A stretch of 64,000 bases of DNA from Leadbetterella byssophila DSM 17132 (lineage in GTDB: Bacteria; Bacteroidota; Bacteroidia; Cytophagales; Spirosomataceae), in the NCBI RefSeq assembly GCF_000166395.1, contig NC_014655.1, forward strand, positions 3,162,001-3,226,000. The letters are read 5' to 3'. The notes beneath the pieces are model-generated. The model made no database searches and was not told the DNA's origin. It worked only from the letters and a program-made list of their open reading frames with translations. Shown here in pieces: positions 19,876-27,839 of the stretch. A program made the translations under genes and the position numbers. The first letter of the stretch is position 1, and each line of letters starts with the position of its first letter.

Positions 19876-21576
19876 ATGCGTCTATTCATTTCCACCCTTT
19901 TATTTCTTACTTCTACTTTGCTTCATGCTCAGATCAGTTCCTCTTTTGTGGAGTTAGATGATCCACAAAAACCGGCAGGTTGGGAAAATGTAAGTTCAGG
20001 ATTGCATGTTTCTTTCGCGTCTATTGATGAACGTTTTCCGAAATCGGTGGCTCCAAAATTAAATCTTCAAAGGTCACACAAGTTAACGGCATGGAGAGGA
20101 GAGAAGGTTTCTGCCCAAATCCTGATTTGGTCTAAAGAGATTCATAAAAGCCTTCGGTTACAGGCTTCAGCATTGAAGGGTAACCAAAGCAGTTTGCCTT
20201 CTGATTTGGTACAATTTCGTTTTGTTAGATACGTGATGACAGATGAGTTTTCAGATGGCTGTGGGCACAGAAAACCTGAAAATTTCGCAGCCTCTTTATC
20301 TCCTGACATGTTAGATGATCTGGAAGAGATGGATTTGGAGGCCAAAACGGTTAGGCCGGTTTGGGTGAGTATAGAAGTACCAGCAGACGCAAAACCGGGA
20401 AATTATGCAGGGAAAGTGCTTTTGAAGGGCAAATCCGTTTTGGATATTGAACTGGAAATATTAGATAGAATTCTGCCTACTCCATCTGAGTGGTCCTATC
20501 ATTTAGACCAGTGGCAGCATCCTTCAGCCGTGGCCAGAGTAAATAATGTACCTCTTTGGAGTGATGCCCACTTTGAAGCCTTGAAACCGGTGATGTCTTT
20601 AGCTGCAAAAGCCGGACAAAAGGTAATCACTGCCACTTTGAATAAAGATCCTTGGAATGTGCAGACTTTTGATCCGTATGCAGATATGATCATCTGGGAA
20701 AAGAAAGCTGATGGCACTTGGGCTTATGATTACAAAGTGTTTGATAGATGGGTTCAGTTCATGTTGGATCTTGGAATCAAGAAGATGATCAATTGTTATT
20801 CCATTATTCCGTGGAATAATGAAATTCATTATTTAGATGGGGGACAATGGGTGAATGTTAAGGCAGAACCCGGAACTCCTATTTTTGAGGAGCTTTGGTC
20901 TCCATTCTTGAAGGATTTTGTTCAGCATTTAAGAGAGAGGGGTTGGTTAGAAATCACTAATATTGCTATGGATGAAAGGACGAGGGTGCAAATGGATGCC
21001 GCATTTCAGTTGTTACAAAAAGTAGCTCCAGAACTGGGCGTGGCATATGCTGATAATCATAAGACGTACCAAAGGTATCCTAATACTAAAGATGTAAGTA
21101 TTTCTATAGGCCACCCTTATGAGGAGAAAGATTTAAGAGATAGAACCTCCCGCGGACTAATCACTACTTTTTATATCTGCTGCTCTGATGCTTTCCCCAA
21201 CCAATTTACTTTTTCACAACCAGCAGAATCTACTTACCTAGCTTGGTATGCGGAAGCTACCGGATTTAACGGGATGCTAAGATGGGCATTCAATTCCTGG
21301 GTAGAGCACCCATTGCAGGATTCTAGATTTAGGACCTGGCCGGCAGGTGATACATACATCATTTACCCACAAGGCAGAAGTTCTGTGCGTTACGAGCGTT
21401 TAGTAGAGGGCATTCAAGACTATGAAAAGATTCAGATACTTAAGAAAACTTTAGAGAGGGATAAGCTAGTAGAACTTCAAAAAGCCATTGTTCCCTTTAA
21501 AGCTGCAAATAGGTTTGAAGGCTGGAATGAAAAATTAAATACGGCAAAAAAACTCCTTAATCAATTATCGAAATAG
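19876..21576 (+). CDS. Exported DUF4091 domain protein, probable glycoside hydrolase
   Basis: 566-residue protein with a signal peptide (about 1-18), an N-terminal beta region (to about 190) and a catalytic-like (beta/alpha)-barrel region. The C-terminal block ending RTWPAGDTYIIYPQGRSSVRYERLVEGIQDYEKIQIL is typical of DUF4091 proteins, many of which are near glycoside hydrolase families. Acidic residues in ITNIAMDERTR (about 358-368) may be catalytic. It shares a 97-bp intergenic region with the SGNH esterase, suggesting a small divergent glycan-processing pair. No SusC/D genes are adjacent. Confidence 0.8.
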   Translation: MRLFISTLLFLTSTLLHAQISSSFVELDDPQKPAGWENVSSGLHVSFASIDERFPKSVAPKLNLQRSHKLTAWRGEKVSAQILIWSKEIHKSLRLQASALKGNQSSLPSDLVQFRFVRYVMTDEFSDGCGHRKPENFAASLSPDMLDDLEEMDLEAKTVRPVWVSIEVPADAKPGNYAGKVLLKGKSVLDIELEILDRILPTPSEWSYHLDQWQHPSAVARVNNVPLWSDAHFEALKPVMSLAAKAGQKVITATLNKDPWNVQTFDPYADMIIWEKKADGTWAYDYKVFDRWVQFMLDLGIKKMINCYSIIPWNNEIHYLDGGQWVNVKAEPGTPIFEELWSPFLKDFVQHLRERGWLEITNIAMDERTRVQMDAAFQLLQKVAPELGVAYADNHKTYQRYPNTKDVSISIGHPYEEKDLRDRTSRGLITTFYICCSDAFPNQFTFSQPAESTYLAWYAEATGFNGMLRWAFNSWVEHPLQDSRFRTWPAGDTYIIYPQGRSSVRYERLVEGIQDYEKIQILKKTLERDKLVELQKAIVPFKAANRFEGWNEKLNTAKKLLNQLSK

Positions 21577-21627
21577 GGAGTAGGATTTCCCAAAGAAAAT
21601 TTAGTAGAATTTTAATTGTGATTCTTT

Positions 21628-21658
21628 TTGCATTATCACACGGGAAATCATAGATTTG
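21628..21658 (+). promoter_or_regulatory. fadNA promoter
   Basis: TTG at 21628-21630, 20-nt spacer, TAGATTTG at 21651-21658: a full match to the Bacteroidota promoter consensus. The predicted start site falls inside the palindrome that follows. Confidence 0.75.
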
Positions 21659-21660
21659 TA

Positions 21661-21682
21661 ATTAGTATGCTTGCATACTAAT
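21661..21682. promoter_or_regulatory. Palindromic operator at the fadNA start site
   Basis: Perfect 10-bp inverted repeat: ATTAGTATGC, centre TT, and its exact complement. It begins 2 bp after the -7 box and overlaps the expected transcription start, the position of a repressor site. The size and symmetry suit a MarR- or TetR-type regulator of fatty-acid degradation. Seven T residues follow, so a terminator is the alternative reading, but no gene end lies close upstream on this strand except the DUF4091 gene 85 bp away. Confidence 0.65.
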
Positions 21683-21701
21683 TTTTTTAAACATCATCTA
21701 T

Positions 21702-24110
21702 ATGAAACGAACTATTAAGAAAGTGGCCGTCCTTGGGGCCGGCATTATGGGCAGCCGCATAGCGCTTCATTTCGCCAATATCGGAGTGGATGTTTTGTTG
21801 CTGGACATGGTTCCTAAAGAACCTACGGCTGAAGAGACTGCGAAAGGTTTAGATTTGAGTTCTCCACAAGTGAGAAACCGCGTTGTTAATACTTTGTATC
21901 AGTCAGCTGTAAAGGCCAGTCCATCTCCTATTTATAATAAGAAATCTCTGGAAAGAGTAACATTAGGAAATTTTGATGACGACATGGCTAAGATCCAAGG
22001 AGTAGATTGGATCATAGAGGTGGTAGTAGAAAAATTAGAAATAAAGAAATTGATCTACGATAAAGTAGAGCAATTCAGAAAGCCGGGGACTCTAGTTACT
22101 TCAAATACTTCAGGAATTCCTATTCACTTAATGGCCGAAGGACGTAGTGAGGATTTTAGAAAGCACTTCTGTGGTACTCACTTCTTTAACCCACCAAGAT
22201 ATTTAGCCTTATTGGAGATTATCCCTGGGCCAGCAACTGATCCTGAGATCATTAACTTCTTGATGGAGTATGGTGATTTGTTCTTAGGTAAGAGAACAGT
22301 ATTGTGTAAGGATACTCCGGCGTTTATTGCTAACCGACTAGGCATCTATGCTTTAGTTCAAACCATTAGAGCTACCGTAGACTTAGGATTAAGTATAGAG
22401 GAAGTAGATAAATTGACCGGTCCGGTGATCGGCCGACCGAAATCAGGTACTTTCCGTCTATCAGATGTGGTGGGTTTAGATACTACGGTAAACGTATGTA
22501 ATAATCTTTCTGCCATTCTTCATCATGACGAATCAAAGGATGCGTTCCAGTTGCCGGAGATCGTTAAGCAATTGATGGAGAAGAATTGGTTGGGCGATAA
22601 AACTGGTCAAGGATTCTACAAAAAGATCAAGGATGAGAAGGGCAAATCTGTAATCTTAGGCCTGGATCTTAATACCTTGGAATATAGACAGCCAGGTAAA
22701 GTTAAGTTAGAGGCTCTTGATGCAGTAAAAGGTATAGAGAGTCTGCCGGAAAAATTATCCATTTTATTAAAAGATAAGACCAAGGCTGGAGAGTTCTACA
22801 GAAAGACATTTGCAGATGCGTTCCAATATGCTTCTCACCGTATACCTGAAATTGCGGATGAACTTTATAAAATAGATGATGCCATTACAGCCGGATTTGG
22901 TTGGCAAGTAGGTGTCTTTGCCACTGCAGATGCTATTGGAGCAAAGGCGTTCATAGAGCTCTGTGAATCACAGGGACAGAAACCTGCTGCATGGGTATAC
23001 GAAATGGTGGAAGCCGGTTTTGATAAGTTCTATACTATTGAGAGAGGCAAAAAACTGTACTATGATATTCCAAGTAAGTCTTATAAGGTGATTCCTGGTA
23101 CGGAGGGCTTCATCATTTTAGATAATATACGTAAGACAAATTTGGTTTGGAAAAATCAAGAGGCCTCCATCTTCGATTTAGGTGACGGTATACTAGGTGT
23201 GGAGTTCCAGTCTAAGATGAATACCTTAGGTTCAGGACCTATTGAAGCCTTGAATAAAGCATATAGCTTGGGGGAGAAAGAATACAGGGGCTTGGTCATA
23301 GGCAATGATAGTAATCAAGCTTTTTCGGCCGGTGCAAATCTTGCCATGTTATTCATGTTTGCAGTAGAGCAAGAGTATGATGAGATAGATTTGATGATTG
23401 CTACCTTCCAGGAAACCATGATGAGGGCTAGATACTCCTCTATTCCTGTGGTAACTGCTCCTCATTCACTGGCGCTGGGTGGTGGTTGCGAAATTAACCT
23501 GCATGCTGATAAAGTAGTGGCGCACGCTGAACTTTACATGGGATTAGTTGAATTAGGAGTAGGTCTTATTCCTGCAGGTGGTGGTACGAAAGAAATGGCT
23601 TTGAGATGTTCAGACATGTACCAGCCTGGAGATACAGAACTTAATATTCTTCAAAGTGCCTTTATGAATATTGCACAGGCTAAGGTTTCTACTTCAGCTC
23701 ATGAAGCATTTGATATGAATTATTTGAAGGCAGGTAGAGATCAAATCGTGCTGAATAGAAGCAGATTAATTGCGGAAGCTAAGCAGGCAGCAATAGATCT
23801 AGCTGAAAACGGGTATACTCAGCCTATTAGAAGAACAGACGTGAAAGTACAGGGTAAGACGGGTATTGCCTTGTTCAAAGCCGGAATCAAATCCATGAGA
23901 ATGGCAAACTATATCACAGATCACGATGCATTGATAGCTGAGAAATTAGCCTATGTGATTTGTGGGGGAGATTTGAGTTATCCTCAGACGGTAAGTGAAA
24001 AATACTTGCTGGAATTAGAGAGAGAAGCCTTCCTTTCACTATGTGGAGAGAGAAAAACCATGGAAAGAATGCAAGGCATCATTACAGGCGGTAAAGCCCC
24101 GAGAAATTAA
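21702..24110 (+). CDS. fadN: 3-hydroxyacyl-CoA dehydrogenase / enoyl-CoA hydratase (FadN type)
   Basis: Bifunctional beta-oxidation enzyme: hydrates 2-enoyl-CoA and oxidises 3-hydroxyacyl-CoA with NAD. The 802-residue protein has the FadN order, opposite to FadB: N-terminal NAD-binding Rossmann domain (VLGAGIMGSRIALHFAN, about 9-25), 3HCDH helical domains (FCGTHFFNPPRYLALLEI, about 151-168), and a C-terminal crotonase domain with AFSAGANLAMLFMF (about 542-555) and ALGGGCEINLHADKVVAHAELYMGLVE (about 593-619). It is followed 27 bp later by the thiolase gene. Expression is probably under the palindrome upstream. Confidence 0.95.
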   Translation: MKRTIKKVAVLGAGIMGSRIALHFANIGVDVLLLDMVPKEPTAEETAKGLDLSSPQVRNRVVNTLYQSAVKASPSPIYNKKSLERVTLGNFDDDMAKIQGVDWIIEVVVEKLEIKKLIYDKVEQFRKPGTLVTSNTSGIPIHLMAEGRSEDFRKHFCGTHFFNPPRYLALLEIIPGPATDPEIINFLMEYGDLFLGKRTVLCKDTPAFIANRLGIYALVQTIRATVDLGLSIEEVDKLTGPVIGRPKSGTFRLSDVVGLDTTVNVCNNLSAILHHDESKDAFQLPEIVKQLMEKNWLGDKTGQGFYKKIKDEKGKSVILGLDLNTLEYRQPGKVKLEALDAVKGIESLPEKLSILLKDKTKAGEFYRKTFADAFQYASHRIPEIADELYKIDDAITAGFGWQVGVFATADAIGAKAFIELCESQGQKPAAWVYEMVEAGFDKFYTIERGKKLYYDIPSKSYKVIPGTEGFIILDNIRKTNLVWKNQEASIFDLGDGILGVEFQSKMNTLGSGPIEALNKAYSLGEKEYRGLVIGNDSNQAFSAGANLAMLFMFAVEQEYDEIDLMIATFQETMMRARYSSIPVVTAPHSLALGGGCEINLHADKVVAHAELYMGLVELGVGLIPAGGGTKEMALRCSDMYQPGDTELNILQSAFMNIAQAKVSTSAHEAFDMNYLKAGRDQIVLNRSRLIAEAKQAAIDLAENGYTQPIRRTDVKVQGKTGIALFKAGIKSMRMANYITDHDALIAEKLAYVICGGDLSYPQTVSEKYLLELEREAFLSLCGERKTMERMQGIITGGKAPRN

Positions 24111-24137
24111 TTAGTATAACCTTCAAAAGTGAAAATC

Positions 24138-25313
24138 ATGGAAGCATATATCATAGATGGTTTTAGGTCGCCAGTAGGAAAAGCGCCAAGAGGGGTATTT
24201 CGTTTTACTCGTCCTGATGACCTTGCCGCAGATGTTATCAAACATCTATTAAAACAACATCCGGAATTAGATCCACAAAAGGTGGATGATCTTATAGTGG
24301 GTAACGCTGTGCCTGAAGCTGACCAAGGGATGCAAATGGCTCGTTACATTTCTCTTTTAGCATTAGGTAAAGAAGTGCCAGGAATTACCATTAACCGCTA
24401 TTGTGGATCAGGAGTTGAGGCTGTGGCTATGGCAGTAGGTAAGATTAAATCCGGTATGGCAGATATCATCATTGCTGGAGGAACAGAGTCTATGTCTTTG
24501 GTTCCCACTACGGGGTATAAGACTGCATTGAATTATGAGATTGCAACAGCTCATCCTGATTACTATATAGGAATGGGATTGACAGCGGAGCAAGTTGCTA
24601 ATAAGTACCAGATCACAAGAGAGGAGCAGGATCAATTCGCATATGAGTCTCACCAGAAGGCGCTTAATGCGCAAAAGGAAGGTTACTTTGATAGCGGAAT
24701 TGTTCCTATTACAGTGAAGGAAACCTACTTTGATGCAAATACTGGAAAAAAGAAAACCAAAGAGTATACAGTTACAAAAGACGAGGGTCCGCGAGCAGAT
24801 ACGAGTGTTGAGGCTTTAGCTAAATTGAAACCAGTATTTGCAGCTGGTGGAACAGTTACGGCGGGTAACTCCTCTCAGACATCTGATGGCGCTGCATTTC
24901 TATTGGTGGCATCTGAGCGTGCGGTTAAAGAATATAATTTGAAGCCTATTGCTAAATTGGTATCATACGCTGTGGCTGGCGTAGAGCCTAGTTTGATGGG
25001 TATTGGGCCAGTTGAGGCTATTCCAAAGGCTTTACGTCAAGCAGGTTTAAAATTGGATGATATTGATCAAATTGAATTAAATGAAGCTTTTGCAGCCCAA
25101 GCTTTGGCCGTTGTGAAAGAATTAGGGATAGATCGTAAAAAATTGAATCCAAACGGAGGAGCTATCGCCCTAGGTCATGCTCTAGGTTCTACCGGTGCCA
25201 GACTTTCCGTTCAAATTCTGAACGAAATGAAAAGACAGGGTCAGAAATATGGAATGGTTACTGCCTGTGTGGGTGGTGGACAAGGTGTGGCCGGTATTTA
25301 TGAATTGCTATAA
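24138..25313 (+). CDS. fadA: Acetyl-CoA C-acyltransferase (3-ketoacyl-CoA thiolase)
   Basis: Thiolase that cleaves 3-ketoacyl-CoA to acetyl-CoA and a shortened acyl-CoA, completing the cycle run by FadN. The 391-residue reading starts at ATG 24138 ([19 protein letters not shown], the usual family start); a GTG nine bases upstream is the alternative. The nucleophilic Cys89 is in [13 protein letters not shown], with [27 protein letters not shown] and the C-terminal CVGGGQG motif containing the second catalytic cysteine. No acyl-CoA dehydrogenase or ligase is next to it in this window. Confidence 0.96.
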   Translation: MEAYIIDGFRSPVGKAPRGVFRFTRPDDLAADVIKHLLKQHPELDPQKVDDLIVGNAVPEADQGMQMARYISLLALGKEVPGITINRYCGSGVEAVAMAVGKIKSGMADIIIAGGTESMSLVPTTGYKTALNYEIATAHPDYYIGMGLTAEQVANKYQITREEQDQFAYESHQKALNAQKEGYFDSGIVPITVKETYFDANTGKKKTKEYTVTKDEGPRADTSVEALAKLKPVFAAGGTVTAGNSSQTSDGAAFLLVASERAVKEYNLKPIAKLVSYAVAGVEPSLMGIGPVEAIPKALRQAGLKLDDIDQIELNEAFAAQALAVVKELGIDRKKLNPNGGAIALGHALGSTGARLSVQILNEMKRQGQKYGMVTACVGGGQGVAGIYELL

Positions 25314-25354
25314 TAGTAAAGGGGCATTACTGCCCCTTACCTATATACAAAATG

Positions 25355-25386
25355 GACGCTCTGCAAAGAGCGTCTTTTATTTTTTA
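25355..25386 (+). terminator. Terminator of fadNA
   Basis: GACGCTCT (25355-25362), loop GCAA, AGAGCGTC (25367-25374), then TTTTATTTTTT. A second short hairpin (AAGGGGCA/TGCCCCTT) lies at 25319-25338. The T-run overlaps the end of the convergent DUF4097-type gene. Confidence 0.85.
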
Positions 25387-26409
25387 ATCAACGTAAATAG
25401 ATCCTGCAGAAGTTCGCATTTTTACACTTTTACCTCCACCATTCACTTTACCATTTACCTTTCCTTCTTTCAAAGTGCTGGAAACTTTAGCAAGTTTATC
25501 ACTATAGATTCTATTTCCTTTAAGATCTAGATCCATTCCTTCATTAAACGGTAGGTCTACTTTGATAGAACCGGCAGAAGTGCTCAGGTTCACAGTTTTG
25601 TCAATGCTTAAAATATTTCCTTCAATTCCTCCACCGGAGGTTGAGCCACTGATATTACCTTCAATATTAGTGAATTTTATGCTACCACCTGAAGTTGAAA
25701 TATAGAGATTCCCCTTTATGTTATTCGCTTTGATAGATCCGCCGCTGGTGGTTCCTCTGATATCCCCTTCCATATCATTAAAAGTAATGCTTCCTCCGGA
25801 TGTAACAAATTTTAAATCTCCCGTAGCATTTTCTGCCGTAATCGAACCTCCACTAGTACTTAAAGTTCCATTAGCATCCATATATTTCACTTTTATGGAT
25901 CCGCCTGAGGTAGCTCCTTTAACGGTTCCTGTAATATTCTCTAGCCCTATGGATCCACCTGAAGTTCTAAATATTAGATTTCCTGTCAATTTTGCTAGAT
26001 TGATACTTCCACCCGCTGTTGCTAGATCCGTATCAACTCTTTCGGGTACAGTTATTTCAAATCCTATGGAGAGGCGGTTGGAATTGTTCCAACTAAAGTT
26101 TTCTTTTTTGGCTTTTGCCAAGCAAATAAGGGTACTACCAGATACCTTGATTTCGAGGATATAGTTTTCTAAACGTTCTTTAATTTCTGACTGAGTTAAT
26201 TTATTATTTAGGCTATTAGAACGAACAAAAACTTTTACAGTAGCTCTTGAAGCACCACCTGTCACTTTTATAGTTCCTCCTGAAGTACTAGCTTCAACGC
26301 GAGTTATAGATTCTCCATCAAAATTTTTGACCAAATAGGGTTCATTGTTCTGAGCGATAGCCGCGCTACATGTGAACAACAATGCCATCAGAAGATTAAG
26401 TATTTTCAT
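25384..26409 (-). CDS. Exported DUF4097-type solenoid repeat protein
   Basis: 341-residue protein with a signal peptide (about 1-20). From about residue 130 the sequence is built of units containing TSGGSI spaced by exactly 18 residues: the GGS/GGG positions are 133, 151, 169, 187, 205, 223, 241 and 259, then a slightly longer step to 279. This predicts a right-handed beta-solenoid with one turn per 18 residues. A final TSAGSI is at the C-terminus. The family is annotated in databases as a putative adhesin (DUF4097); no enzymatic motif is visible and the role is unknown. Confidence 0.85.
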   Translation of the reverse strand: MKILNLLMALLFTCSAAIAQNNEPYLVKNFDGESITRVEASTSGGTIKVTGGASRATVKVFVRSNSLNNKLTQSEIKERLENYILEIKVSGSTLICLAKAKKENFSWNNSNRLSIGFEITVPERVDTDLATAGGSINLAKLTGNLIFRTSGGSIGLENITGTVKGATSGGSIKVKYMDANGTLSTSGGSITAENATGDLKFVTSGGSITFNDMEGDIRGTTSGGSIKANNIKGNLYISTSGGSIKFTNIEGNISGSTSGGGIEGNILSIDKTVNLSTSAGSIKVDLPFNEGMDLDLKGNRIYSDKLAKVSSTLKEGKVNGKVNGGGKSVKMRTSAGSIYVD

Positions 26410-26511
26410 AATTTATTTGTTTTTTTCTACAAGATGCAGATTCCCTGCCAAAGGGTTGCATGCATGTGTAAAAATGTTAGTAGGTTTGTTTTCGTAATCC
26501 AGAAAATACAG

Positions 26512-27750
26512 ATGAATTTAGAGGGAATATATCAAGCTGCGGAAAGATTGTCAGAAGTGGCAATGAAAACGCCATTGCTTAAAAATAAAAACCTATCCGA
26601 AAGATTTGAAGCAAATATTTTTTTAAAAAGGGAAGACCTGCAAGTGGTTCGTTCTTACAAGATCAGAGGGGCTTATAATAAAATGGCTTCTATGGGTGCG
26701 GAGGCACTCTCTAAAGGTGTAGTGTGTGCTAGCGCCGGAAATCATGCACAAGGAGTGGCGTATGCCTGCCAACAAATGGGCGTCAAAGGACATATTTTTA
26801 TGCCATCTACTACTCCTGCTCAAAAAGTCAAGCAGGTTAAAATGTTTGGGAAAGAATGGGTGGAGATTGTGCTCTCCGGAGATACCTTTGATGATTCTTA
26901 TCACGCAGCACTTCAATTTAGTAAAGAAAACGGGAAGGTATTTGTTCACCCATTTGATGACGAGTTAGTTATACAGGGTCAAGGAACCGTAGGTTTAGAG
27001 ATTTTTAAGGAGCTGGATATCAAGGTGGATTACCTCATTTTTGCTATAGGAGGGGGAGGCTTAGCTTCCGGTGTATCTACCGTTTTTAAAGCCTTAAGTC
27101 CTTCAACGAAATTAATAGGAGTGGAACCTCAAGGCTCCCCAACCTTAAAAACAGCTATTGAAAAGGGAGAAGTATGCACCTTAGAGCAGATTGATAAATT
27201 TGTGGATGGAGCTGCAGTGATGCGTGCTGGTGAATTGACTTTTCAGATAGTTAAAGAAAATTTAGATGATATTCTGCTAGTTCCAGAGGGAAAAGTATGT
27301 TCTACTATCCTGCAACTATATAATGAAGAAGCCATAGTAGTGGAGCCTGCAGGTGCACTAAGTGTTTCAGCACTAGATTTCTTAAAAGAAGACATCAAAG
27401 GTAAGAATGTGGTTTGTATTATAGGTGGAGGGAATAATGATATTACGCGAACAGAGGAAATCAAAGAAAGATCTTTGATCTACGAAGGACTAAAGCACTA
27501 TTTCATCGTAAAATTTCCTCAACGTTCCGGGGCTTTGAATGAGTTTTTAAGTCAAGTCTTAGGGCCTACAGTAGACATTGTTTTCTTTGAATATTCTAAA
27601 AAAACCGCTAGAGAAAAAGGACCTGCACTGATAGGAGTAGAGATCAGTTCAAGAGAAGAATTTGAACCTATGATTGCTAGAATGCGGGAGCATAAGGTGC
27701 AGTTTACTTACATCAATGACAAGCCGGACTTATTTGAATTCCTCATTTAA
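26512..27750 (+). CDS. ilvA: Threonine ammonia-lyase (threonine dehydratase)
   Basis: PLP enzyme converting threonine to 2-oxobutanoate, the first step of isoleucine synthesis. Read from ATG 26512 (MNLEGIYQAAERLSE), the protein has 412 residues; in-frame upstream ATGs would add a basic, cysteine-containing stretch unlike the family. The PLP lysine is Lys50 in VRSYKIRGAYNKM, the phosphate loop is GGGGLASG (about 185-192), and a C-terminal ACT-like regulatory domain (about 325-412) suggests isoleucine feedback. It is monocistronic here, away from other ilv genes. Confidence 0.95.
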   Translation: MNLEGIYQAAERLSEVAMKTPLLKNKNLSERFEANIFLKREDLQVVRSYKIRGAYNKMASMGAEALSKGVVCASAGNHAQGVAYACQQMGVKGHIFMPSTTPAQKVKQVKMFGKEWVEIVLSGDTFDDSYHAALQFSKENGKVFVHPFDDELVIQGQGTVGLEIFKELDIKVDYLIFAIGGGGLASGVSTVFKALSPSTKLIGVEPQGSPTLKTAIEKGEVCTLEQIDKFVDGAAVMRAGELTFQIVKENLDDILLVPEGKVCSTILQLYNEEAIVVEPAGALSVSALDFLKEDIKGKNVVCIIGGGNNDITRTEEIKERSLIYEGLKHYFIVKFPQRSGALNEFLSQVLGPTVDIVFFEYSKKTAREKGPALIGVEISSREEFEPMIARMREHKVQFTYINDKPDLFEFLI

Positions 27751-27839
27751 CGTAAATTAACCTTACATTAAAGTTGATTAACTATCGGGTGTATTTTATC
27801 GAAGTACTTTTGTAATCGATAAACTATGTTATACCTGAT

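Noticed and set aside
21661-21688. Palindrome plus T-run before fadN read as a terminator of the DUF4091 gene
   Set aside because: It lies immediately downstream of a full-consensus promoter, so a terminator would block fadN; an operator explains the position better.
25718-26164. 148-residue plus-strand open frame with repeated PPLVVPL/PPEVAPL units
   Set aside because: It is the antisense shadow of the 18-residue TSGGSI repeats of the DUF4097-type gene.
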